Shown here: positions 1 through 5,397 of the stretch, piece after piece | Numbering within the stretch: the stretch's first letter is position 1 | Layout: each line of letters begins with the position of its first letter | Origin: Chloroflexota bacterium | GTDB lineage: Bacteria; Chloroflexota; Limnocylindria; Limnocylindrales; CSP1-4 | Assembly (NCBI GenBank): GCA_021815005.1 | Contig: JAKAHL010000093.1 | Location: 1-7,551 of the forward strand | DNA length: 7,551 bases | Reading direction: 5' to 3' | The notes under the pieces: model-generated | Database searches by the model: none | Seen by the model: only the letters and a program-made list of their open reading frames with translations | What the model was told of the DNA's origin: nothing | Program-made: the position numbers and the translations under genes

Positions 1-2
1 GC

Positions 3-341
3 TCGGCCGCCTCGGCCGGTCCCCGCGGGTTCCGTCCCACCGGCTGGCAGACCCCCGACGGCCGACCCGTCGTCCGACCCCCGGCGCGCGGGTCCCACGG
101 CAGCGGCGTCACGCGGCTGTTCGTCGGGATCGGCCGAGCGGGCGGCGTGCGCCCCAGCGACCTCGTCGGGGCCATCGCCAACGAGGCAGGCCTCCAGGGG
201 CGCGACATCGGGGCCATCCAGATCGCCGACGGCTTCTCGCTCGTCGAGGTCCCCGAGGCCGCCGCCGAGCGAGTCGTCGGCGCCCTCCGCGACGCCACGA
301 TCCGCGGCCAGCGGGTGGTGGTCCGACGGGAGCGGTTCTAG
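3..341 (+). CDS. DEAD-box RNA helicase, C-terminal fragment with DbpA-type RNA-binding domain (5' partial)
   Basis: The frame is open from the window edge and ends at TAG 339-341, giving 112 visible residues. Residues 1-35 are a low-complexity Gly/Pro/Arg linker. From about residue 36 the sequence matches the DbpA RNA-binding domain (PF03880, an RRM-like fold): TRLFVGIGRAGGVRPSDLV, then DIGAIQIADGFSLVEVPE, then a final strand GQRVVVRR. In this helicase family (DeaD/CsdA/DbpA) the domain follows the two RecA-like lobes and directs the ATP-dependent helicase to structured RNA, as in ribosome assembly or mRNA remodelling in the cytoplasm. The helicase core, with its Walker and DEAD motifs, must lie upstream of the window, so the exact subfamily cannot be decided. 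It converges on the PAC2 gene with no spacer. Confidence 0.85.
   Translation, partial: SAASAGPRGFRPTGWQTPDGRPVVRPPARGSHGSGVTRLFVGIGRAGGVRPSDLVGAIANEAGLQGRDIGAIQIADGFSLVEVPEAAAERVVGALRDATIRGQRVVVRRERF
338..341. other. Interlocked convergent stop codons (CTAG)
   Basis: The helicase TAG (339-341, +) and the PAC2 TAG (338-340, read on -) share the palindrome CTAG. The two convergent genes therefore overlap by three bases and leave no room for a terminator between them. Transcription of each gene must run into the other. Confidence 0.9.
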
Positions 342-1192
342 CCCGTCGGGCCGTCGTCCCGGCGCTCCTCGCGCAGGAAGCGCTCGATCTCGCCGATCAC
401 GTCGTCGCTAGCGAGCGGGCGGTCCTCGCCCGTCATGGCCTCGAGCCGGGCCACGTATGCGCGGGTGGTCTCGTCCGCGGCGACGGCGGCGTCGAGCCTG
501 GCCCGCAGCCGGCCCGACTCCTCGACCAGGTCGCCGCGCGGCAGCTCCACCCCGAGGTGCTGGTCGAGCGCGCGGAGGATCGCCAGCGACGCGGGCGCGT
601 AGCCGCCGGTGACGTAGTGGGGCATCTGCGCGAAGTAGCCCACGGCGGACAGGCCGGCGCTCGCGACCGCCATCTCGAGGACCGAGAGCGCGGCCCCGGG
701 CACGCGGAGCAGCCCGGTCGGGCCGGCCGCCACGTTGCCCCGCAGCAGGCCGGGCTCGGACTCCGTGCCGAAGACGGGGACCGGGCGCCCGTGCGGGATG
801 GCCGCCGGGATCGAGCCCAGGCTGATCCACTCGCGCACGCCCAGACGGCCGAGCAGCTCGACCACGTCCGCCACCAGCGCGTGCCAGCGGAAGTCGGGTT
901 CCGGTCCGCCGAGCGCCAGCAGGTCCCTGCCCCCGTGACGGACGTGCCGGAGGCGCAGCTCGGGCCACTCGAGCGCAGCCGGGCGACCGTCGCGGATGTC
1001 GAGGGTGGGCCGGCGCGCGCGGTAGTCGTACAGCGCGTCCGCGTCGAAGGTGGCGAGCGTGGCCCCGCCCTCGGCGATCTGCGCGAGCGCGGTGGAGGCG
1101 CCGGCGCCGGCGTCCACCCAGCCGTCGAACGCGGCCAGCACGACGGGGCGGTCGAGGGCGGGGAGCGGGTGCTCCAGGCGATACAGCGACAT
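338..1192 (-). CDS. PAC2-family protein (proteasome assembly chaperone-like)
   Basis: This 284-residue protein belongs to the PAC2 family (PF09754), whose eukaryotic and archaeal members are proteasome assembly chaperones. The role of the bacterial members is not settled. Landmarks are the N-terminal strand VVLAAFDGWVDAGAGAS (about residues 17-33), the DYRARRPTLDIRDG segment, the LLALGGPEPDFRW motif, a MPHYVTGGYAPASLAILRAL segment in the second half, and a charged helical C-terminus. These occur in the order and at the length usual for actinobacterial PAC2 proteins. The ATG at 1192 was chosen because similarity begins there; upstream in-frame residues are low-quality, Pro/Arg-rich sequence. 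There is no convincing Shine-Dalgarno, but a TATCCT box sits 10 bases upstream, fitting a leaderless transcript. No proteasome genes are in the window, so a proteasome link here is only family knowledge. Confidence 0.88.
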   Translation of the reverse strand: MSLYRLEHPLPALDRPVVLAAFDGWVDAGAGASTALAQIAEGGATLATFDADALYDYRARRPTLDIRDGRPAALEWPELRLRHVRHGGRDLLALGGPEPDFRWHALVADVVELLGRLGVREWISLGSIPAAIPHGRPVPVFGTESEPGLLRGNVAAGPTGLLRVPGAALSVLEMAVASAGLSAVGYFAQMPHYVTGGYAPASLAILRALDQHLGVELPRGDLVEESGRLRARLDAAVAADETTRAYVARLEAMTGEDRPLASDDVIGEIERFLREERRDDGPTG

Positions 1193-1201
1193 GGTCCCGA
1201 C

Positions 1202-1207
1202 AGGATA
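1202..1207 (-). promoter_or_regulatory. Candidate -10 box (TATCCT) for the PAC2 gene, probably leaderless
   Basis: Read on the minus strand, TATCCT fits the TANNNT pattern of sigma-70-type -10 elements. It ends 9 bases before the ATG at 1192, so transcription would begin at or next to the start codon. The lack of a clear Shine-Dalgarno in front of that ATG agrees with a leaderless mRNA, which is common in high-GC Gram-positive bacteria. No -35 hexamer is evident. Confidence 0.35.
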
Positions 1208-1330
1208 CGGGCTCCGGCCAAACCGGCCCGGCGGCTGCGTCGGCCGCGCGGCGGCGGGGCAGCCCGCGACGTCTCCCGCGCCACGGCAGGGCGCCGAACA
1301 TGGGGGAAGTCTCATCCCGCCTGTCATCAA

Positions 1331-1347
1331 GGCGCAAGGGTTGCGCC
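1331..1347 (+). promoter_or_regulatory. Perfect 7-bp inverted repeat in the leader of the small membrane protein gene
   Basis: GGCGCAA (1331-1337) and TTGCGCC (1341-1347) are exact reverse complements around a GGG loop. The second arm ends 14 bases before the ATG at 1362. It could be an RNA hairpin that controls access to the start codon, or a dimeric operator in DNA. No T-run follows, so it does not look like an intrinsic terminator. A three-codon mini-ORF, ATG GGG CCA TGA (1354-1365), lies between the hairpin and the gene, and its stop overlaps the gene's start. Confidence 0.5.
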
Positions 1348-1361
1348 CGGACCATGGGGCC

Positions 1362-1640
1362 ATGAACGCAATCGACAAGGCCCGCGAGGATCGGTCCCGG
1401 AACCTCGCCCGGCTCCGCAAGCTGACCATCGGGACCGCAGCCATCGGCGTGGCCGCCATGACCGGCTTCACGTACCTTGCCGCGGTGACCTACGCCGGTG
1501 CCACGTCCCACACCGCCGCCGTGTCCACGGCGGCCGCCACGACCGCCTCGACCTCCTCCCTCTCGACGGGCTTCTTCGGCTTCGCCCCGTCGGTGGGGTC
1601 GTCCTCCGGCTTCGCCCACGTGTCGTCCGGGGGCTCCTGA
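1362..1640 (+). CDS. Small single-pass membrane protein with Ser/Thr/Gly-rich external tail, unknown function
   Basis: I do not recognise a named family. The 92-residue product has a charged, basic N-terminus (residues 1-20), one hydrophobic helix (about 21-44), then a 48-residue tail rich in Ser, Thr, Ala and Gly that ends in SSGGS. The positive-inside rule places the tail outside the cell. Just after the helix is YAGATSHT (44-51), which contains the GAT tripeptide found in flavinylation sites, although the Asp and Ser/Thr that normally precede it are absent. The ATG at 1362 gives a typical membrane-anchor N-terminus; the earlier ATG at 1354 is out of frame and stops after three codons. The stop is 2 bases before the ApbE start, so the two are probably translated as a coupled pair. 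Possible roles are a structural partner of the redox module or an ApbE substrate; both are inference. Confidence 0.7.
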   Translation: MNAIDKAREDRSRNLARLRKLTIGTAAIGVAAMTGFTYLAAVTYAGATSHTAAVSTAAATTASTSSLSTGFFGFAPSVGSSSGFAHVSSGGS

Positions 1641-1642
1641 CC

Positions 1643-2593
1643 GTGCTCGGCACGGCTGACTGGCAGGCGCTCGGCGCCCGCGCCCGGCTGGTGGTGAGCG
1701 ACGGCGACCTCGACGCCGCCCGCGCCGCCGTCGAGGGCGTCCTGGCCGAGGTGGACCGCGCCTACTCGCGGTTCCGCGCCGACTCGGAGCTGGTCGGCCT
1801 CAACGCCGCGCGCGGCAGGCAGGTCCGCGTGTCGGCGCTGCTCGCCCGCGCCCTGGCCGGGTCGCTGGAGGCTGCGCGCGCAACCGGCGGCGCCGTTGAC
1901 CCCACCATCGGCCGTGCACTCCGGATCGCCGGCTACGACGACGATTTCGACCGGATCGCGGGCACCACGCGCCCGCTGCAGCTCCGGCTCTCCCCGGTCC
2001 CGGGCTGGTCGGTGATCCATCTCGACGAGCGGACCGGCACGGTCCGCGTCCCCACGGACGTGGAGCTTGACCTGGGCGCCACCGGCAAAGGCCTCGCCTC
2101 GGACCTGTGCGCCGCCGCGGCGTTGGCGGCCGCCGGGCCAGGTGCCGGCGTGCTCGTGAGCCTCGGCGGCGACGTGGCGGTCCTCGGGCGCCCGCCCGAG
2201 GGCGGCTGGCGGATCCTGCTGGCCGAGGACAGTCGTGCCGATCCTGACGGGCCGGGCGAGGTGGTCGCGATCGAGCGCGGCGGGCTGGCAACCTCGTCCA
2301 CCACCGTCCGGCGCTGGGCGGCGGACACGGGGGCCACCGCGCACCACATCGTGGACCCGCGGACGGGTTTGCCCGCCGAGACGCCCTGGCGGACCGCGAC
2401 CGTGGTCGCGGACACCTGCGAGGCGGCCAACGCCGCCTCCACCGCCTGCATCGTCCTGGGCCACGCCGCCGTGGACTGGCTGATGGCGGCGCGGCTGCCC
2501 GCGCGACTCGTTGCCCAGGACGGGTCTCTGGTCCGGGTTGGCGGCTGGCCCGACCCGGCCGACGTCGCCGCGGACCCGGCCGGCCGCGCCTGA
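1643..2593 (+). CDS. apbE: FAD:protein FMN transferase (ApbE family)
   Basis: The enzyme transfers FMN from FAD to a Thr or Ser of a target protein, using Mg2+. The 316 residues carry the family marks in order: SRFRADSELVGLN near the N-terminus, GGAVDPTIGRALRIAGYD, DLGATGKGLASD (143-154), LVSLGGDVAVLG with GGD at 175-177, HHIVDPRTG (234-242), and EAANAASTACIVLG. The last motif has Asn263 where many ApbEs have a metal-binding Asp, while Thr267 is kept. GTG 1643 is the best start: a GGGGG stretch lies 9 bases upstream, similarity starts there, and no ATG is available in frame nearby. No signal peptide or lipobox is seen, so the protein looks cytoplasmic, unlike exported lipoprotein ApbEs. It sits between a small membrane protein gene and a heme b reductase-like gene. 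Its usual FMN-binding-domain substrate is not visible in the window. Confidence 0.92.
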   Translation: MLGTADWQALGARARLVVSDGDLDAARAAVEGVLAEVDRAYSRFRADSELVGLNAARGRQVRVSALLARALAGSLEAARATGGAVDPTIGRALRIAGYDDDFDRIAGTTRPLQLRLSPVPGWSVIHLDERTGTVRVPTDVELDLGATGKGLASDLCAAAALAAAGPGAGVLVSLGGDVAVLGRPPEGGWRILLAEDSRADPDGPGEVVAIERGGLATSSTTVRRWAADTGATAHHIVDPRTGLPAETPWRTATVVADTCEAANAASTACIVLGHAAVDWLMAARLPARLVAQDGSLVRVGGWPDPADVAADPAGRA

Positions 2594-2753
2594 CCTTCGG
2601 CACGCTGCCCGGTCCCCGCAGTCGCGGCCCGCGACCCGTAACCGCGACGAAAGAAACCCAGTGCGACAGTCGGGCCGTCGAGCCTAACCGCGGCGGCGGG
2701 GGATTGCCCGCCCCTCGGCCCGCCGTCGCCACCACGCCCGGGGAGTGCCCCAG
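2594..2753. promoter_or_regulatory. Intergenic region between apbE and the ferric-reductase-like gene
   Basis: This 160-base gap holds two inverted repeats. GTCGCG (2621-2626) and CGCGAC (2630-2635) are separated by 3 bases; GGCGGG (2695-2700) and CCCGCC (2707-2712) are separated by 6 bases. Neither is followed by a T-run. Between them is a relatively A-rich patch (2647-2660) that includes GTAAC-N5-CGAAAG (2638-2653), resembling motifs in the other two gaps. The gap is large enough for a separate promoter for the downstream reductase and two-component genes. Confidence 0.4.
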
Positions 2754-3314
2754 ATGTCAGAACAGATCCTGTGGTTCGCGGCCCGCGGCGCCGGCATCGT
2801 CTCGCTGCTGATGCTCACCGCGAGCACCGCGCTCGGCCTGATCACCGTCACCCGGTTCCAGGCCGCCGGCTGGCCCCGGTTCTTCAACTACGAGCTGCAC
2901 CGGCGGTTGTCGCTCCTGGCGGTGGCCTTCCTCACGACCCACGTCCTCGCCGCAATCCTGGACCCGTACCTCCGCCTGGGGCTGAGCGCCGCGCTCGTGC
3001 CGTTCGCCTCGTCCTGGCGCCCCGTCCCGGTCGCGCTGGGCGTGATCGCGCTCTACCTGTTCGTGGCGCTGATCGCCACCAGCCTCCTGCGGCGGCATCT
3101 CGGCCAGCGTGCCTGGCGGGCGGTCCACTGGGCCAGCTACCTGATGTGGCCGCTCGCCTTCGCCCATGCCCTGACCGCCGGCAGCGACGCGATGGCGCCC
3201 TGGATGGTGATCATCGAGGCGACCGTGCTCGCGGTGGTGGCCGGCGCCGCGACGTGGCGCTGGGTCGACCGGGGTGCGACCATGGCGCTCGGGCCGCAGT
3301 CGCTGGCCCGCTGA
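2754..3314 (+). CDS. Ferric reductase-like transmembrane heme b protein
   Basis: This 186-residue multi-pass membrane protein resembles the ferric reductase transmembrane domain family (PF01794; YedZ/MsrQ, NOX and FRE relatives), which carries electrons across the membrane on b-type hemes. Hydrophobic segments lie at about 8-30, 52-70, 92-112, 124-142 and 150-168. Two His pairs with the spacing expected for heme ligands are visible: His49/His63 and His125/His138. There is no FAD/NAD(P)H-binding domain, so a partner must supply electrons. ATG 2754 was chosen because GGGGAG (2740-2745) is placed 8 bases before it; an in-frame GTG at 2745 overlaps that site and is less likely. The gene follows apbE and precedes a two-component pair by 26 bases, suggesting a redox operon that is sensed and regulated. 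MsrQ is a possible identity, but no MsrP is seen. Confidence 0.82.
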   Translation: MSEQILWFAARGAGIVSLLMLTASTALGLITVTRFQAAGWPRFFNYELHRRLSLLAVAFLTTHVLAAILDPYLRLGLSAALVPFASSWRPVPVALGVIALYLFVALIATSLLRRHLGQRAWRAVHWASYLMWPLAFAHALTAGSDAMAPWMVIIEATVLAVVAGAATWRWVDRGATMALGPQSLAR

Positions 3315-3340
3315 GCCAAGGCCGTGAGGGAGCCGTCGGG

Positions 3341-4009
3341 ATGCGCGTGCTGGTGGCCGAGGACGACGAGGGGTTGCGGGACGTCCTGGTCCTGGGCCTG
3401 ACGGACGCGGGGTACCACGTGGACGCCGTGGACCGCGGCGACGACGCCATCGACCAGCTCAAGTGGTACGAGTACGACGTCGCCATCATCGACTGGCGGA
3501 TGCCCGGCGCCGAGGGCATCGACGTCGTGGCCTGGGCCCGGCGGCACGAGCGCCCGACCGGCCTGCTGATGCTCACCGCCCGCGACGCCCCGGCCGACCG
3601 CATCCGAGGCCTCGACGCCGGGGCCGACGACTACCTCGTCAAGCCGTTCGACTTCGGCGAGCTGCTGGCCCGGGTGCGCGCGCTCCAGCGCCGGCCTCGG
3701 GGCGTGGACCAGCCGATCCTCCGCGCCGGCCGGCTCGCTCTCGACCCCGTCTCGCACGTGGTCACGGCGAACGGCCGCGAGATCGCCCTCACCGCCACCG
3801 AGTACCGGATCCTGGAGCTGCTCATCCGCCGCGCGCCGGCGGTGGTGGACCGCAAGGCCATCGCCGAGCACGCCTGGGCGGACGAGACGGACCCGCTCGG
3901 CTCCAACGCCATCGACGTGCAGATGTCGCGCCTCCGCTCCAAGCTGCCCGATGCCGGGGTCCGCATCGTGACCGTCCGCGGTGCCGGCTACCGTCTCGAC
4001 GCCGGATGA
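3341..4009 (+). CDS. OmpR/PhoB-family response regulator
   Basis: The 222-residue protein has an N-terminal receiver domain and a C-terminal winged-helix DNA-binding domain. Receiver residues are all present: acidic pair Asp8/Asp9, phosphoacceptor Asp51 in AIIDWRMPG, Thr79 in MLTARDA, and Lys101 in VKPFDFGELL. The output domain shows LTATEYRILELL, the recognition-helix segment NAIDVQMSRLRSKL, and the closing VRGAGYRLDAG. GAGGGAG (3326-3332) is a good Shine-Dalgarno 8 bases before the ATG. Phosphorylated by the overlapping kinase gene's product, it should bind DNA and control transcription, plausibly of this cluster. The target site is not known. Confidence 0.95.
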   Translation: MRVLVAEDDEGLRDVLVLGLTDAGYHVDAVDRGDDAIDQLKWYEYDVAIIDWRMPGAEGIDVVAWARRHERPTGLLMLTARDAPADRIRGLDAGADDYLVKPFDFGELLARVRALQRRPRGVDQPILRAGRLALDPVSHVVTANGREIALTATEYRILELLIRRAPAVVDRKAIAEHAWADETDPLGSNAIDVQMSRLRSKLPDAGVRIVTVRGAGYRLDAG

Positions 4010-5271
4010 CCATGGCCCACGCCCCGGCCGTTCGACGCCAGTCCATCCGGGTCGCGCTCGCGGCGACCGGGGTGGTGGCCGTCGCGTACCTCGCGATCTC
4101 GGCCGGCGTCGTCGCGTTCGCGACGCGGGACCTGACCGCGCAGATCGACCAGCGGGTCCTGCAGACGTTCACGCGCCTGCCGCCGGACGGGCAGGTCGCC
4201 GGCGGCGGGGCTGGCGGCGCGGGCGGCGGCTCGCTCAACCTCGGGCGAGACCCCGGCCGGCCCTTCGGGGCGCCCGTCCTGATCTGGACCGTCGCCGCCG
4301 ACGGCACCGTGACGCCCATCGGCAACCAGACCCCCGCCCTGCCGGCCGCCCTGAAGGCCGTCTCGTCGCCGCAGGACGCCACGATCGACGGGACCAGCGT
4401 CCGGATCGCCGGCCAGCAGATGGGCTCGGTCTACGTGATCGCCGCGCAGGACACCTCGCAGGTCGCCGACACGCAGGCGACCATCGCGCTCGGCGTCCTG
4501 CTGATCGCGCCGTTCCTGCTGGGCGCGGTGTTCGTGGGGGCCACCGTCGTCGGGCAGCGCGTGGCCCAGCCCATCGAGGCCGCGCGTCGCCGCCAGCTGG
4601 AGTTCACCGCGGACGCCTCGCACGAGCTGCGCACGCCGCTGTCGGTGATCGAGGCGCACACGTCGCTGGCGCTGGCCACCGAGCGTGACGCTGCGTGGTA
4701 CCGCACGGCGTTCACCAAGGTGGAGCGCGAGTCCAGGCGGATGCGGCGACTGCTGGAGGACATGCTCTGGCTGGCCCGCTTCGACGCCGCTGCCGAGCCG
4801 CCGCCGGCAGGTCCGATTGACCTGGCGGTGCTGGCGAGCCAGACCGCGGACCGTTTCGCGGCCGTCGCCGAGGCCCGGCATCTGCGGCTCTCCGTCCAGG
4901 CCACGGCCTCGCCCGTGGTGATCGCCGCCTCCGCGGAGCTCGTGGACCGGCTCGTGGGCGTGCTGGTGGACAACGCCTGCAAGTACTCGCCCGAGGGCGG
5001 GTCGGTGGGTGTGACCGTGGGCGTGGAGGCGGGCCGCGCCTTCGTGGCCGTGGACGACACCGGCCCCGGCATCCCGCCCGACGAGCGGGAGCGGATCTTC
5101 AACCGCTTTCACCGCTCCGTCACCACGGCCGCCGAGGCGGGCGGGGCTGGTCTCGGCCTCGCGATCGGCGACGCCATCGTGCAGGCGACCGGCGGCCGCT
5201 GGAGCCTGGGCTCGTCGCCGTCCGGCGGCGCCCGCTTCGCGGTGAGCTGGGGTCGGTCCTCGCTGGGCTAG
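4006..5271 (+). CDS. Sensor histidine kinase, membrane-bound
   Basis: The 421-residue kinase starts at ATG 4006, whose ATGA overlaps the regulator's stop codon and implies translational coupling; ATG 4012 is an alternative start in the same frame. Helix 1 spans about 16-39. An extracytoplasmic sensor region (40-158) follows, of no family I recognise, with a Gly-rich stretch at 66-75. Helix 2 spans about 159-182. There is almost no space for a full HAMP domain before the phosphoacceptor His206 in ASHELRTPLS (204-213). The ATPase domain has the N box DNACKYSPEGG (Asn323), G1 VDDTGPGIP (349-357), the F box FNRFHRS, and G2 GGAGLGLAIG (379-388). All catalytic elements are intact. What it senses cannot be read from the sequence; its position next to the heme b protein suggests an envelope redox or cell-surface signal. 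Confidence 0.94.
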   Translation: MTMAHAPAVRRQSIRVALAATGVVAVAYLAISAGVVAFATRDLTAQIDQRVLQTFTRLPPDGQVAGGGAGGAGGGSLNLGRDPGRPFGAPVLIWTVAADGTVTPIGNQTPALPAALKAVSSPQDATIDGTSVRIAGQQMGSVYVIAAQDTSQVADTQATIALGVLLIAPFLLGAVFVGATVVGQRVAQPIEAARRRQLEFTADASHELRTPLSVIEAHTSLALATERDAAWYRTAFTKVERESRRMRRLLEDMLWLARFDAAAEPPPAGPIDLAVLASQTADRFAAVAEARHLRLSVQATASPVVIAASAELVDRLVGVLVDNACKYSPEGGSVGVTVGVEAGRAFVAVDDTGPGIPPDERERIFNRFHRSVTTAAEAGGAGLGLAIGDAIVQATGGRWSLGSSPSGGARFAVSWGRSSLG

Positions 5272-5397
5272 GACCCCGGGCTGGCGCGGCTGGGGTCGCG
5301 TCGCCCGTCAGCGGTCTCTCGGGACCGGCGAGCCCCCCGCGCGCCCTGCCCGCCGCGTGTAACGGGTTCGAAAGGGCCCCCGCCCGAGACTGCAGGC
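5272..5397. promoter_or_regulatory. Intergenic region upstream of the GtrA gene
   Basis: This 126-base gap follows the kinase stop. It contains a short inverted repeat (CGGTC 5312-5316, GACCG 5323-5327) and TGTAACGGGTTCGAAAGGG (5358-5376). The latter has the form GTAAC-N5-CGAAAG and lies at the same distance from its ATG as the related motif before the small membrane protein gene. TGTAAC could act as a degenerate -10. No -35 and no terminator with a T-run can be supported. Confidence 0.4.

Larger units (their letters stand above)
1193..1361. promoter_or_regulatory. Divergent intergenic region between PAC2 and the small membrane protein gene
   Basis: This 169-base gap separates two divergent genes and must hold both promoters. 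It contains the PAC2 -10 candidate, a bipartite motif GTCAT-N5-CGCAAG (1323-1338), and the hairpin listed separately. A TGTCAT at 1322-1327 could serve as a weak -10 for the plus-strand gene, but I see no matching -35. The remainder is G+C-rich with no other structure I can support. Confidence 0.5.

Noticed and set aside
1303..1325. GGAAGT ... GTC as an ECF sigma-factor promoter before the small protein gene
   Set aside because: Only 12 bases separate the two elements, shorter than the ~16-17 usual for ECF promoters.
1193..1471. N-terminal extension of the PAC2 protein by 93 residues
   Set aside because: The extension is low-quality Pro/Arg/Ala sequence, overlaps the small membrane protein gene on the other strand, and PAC2 similarity begins at the ATG at 1192.
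557..1642. Long plus-strand open frame running antisense to PAC2 and into the apbE frame
   Set aside because: It is simply the apbE frame left open upstream by high GC. The part before 1643 is Arg-rich antisense sequence without family similarity.
3988..5112. 374-codon open frame on the minus strand opposite the histidine kinase
   Set aside because: The kinase on the plus strand has every conserved motif; the antisense product is a compositional shadow.
5273..5296. ACCCC ... GGGGT hairpin after the kinase stop as a terminator
   Set aside because: Only a 5-bp stem with a 14-base loop and no T-run; expected by chance at this G+C content.
5359..5376. GGTTCGAA resembling a tRNA T-loop
   Set aside because: No acceptor, D or anticodon stems surround it; not a tRNA.
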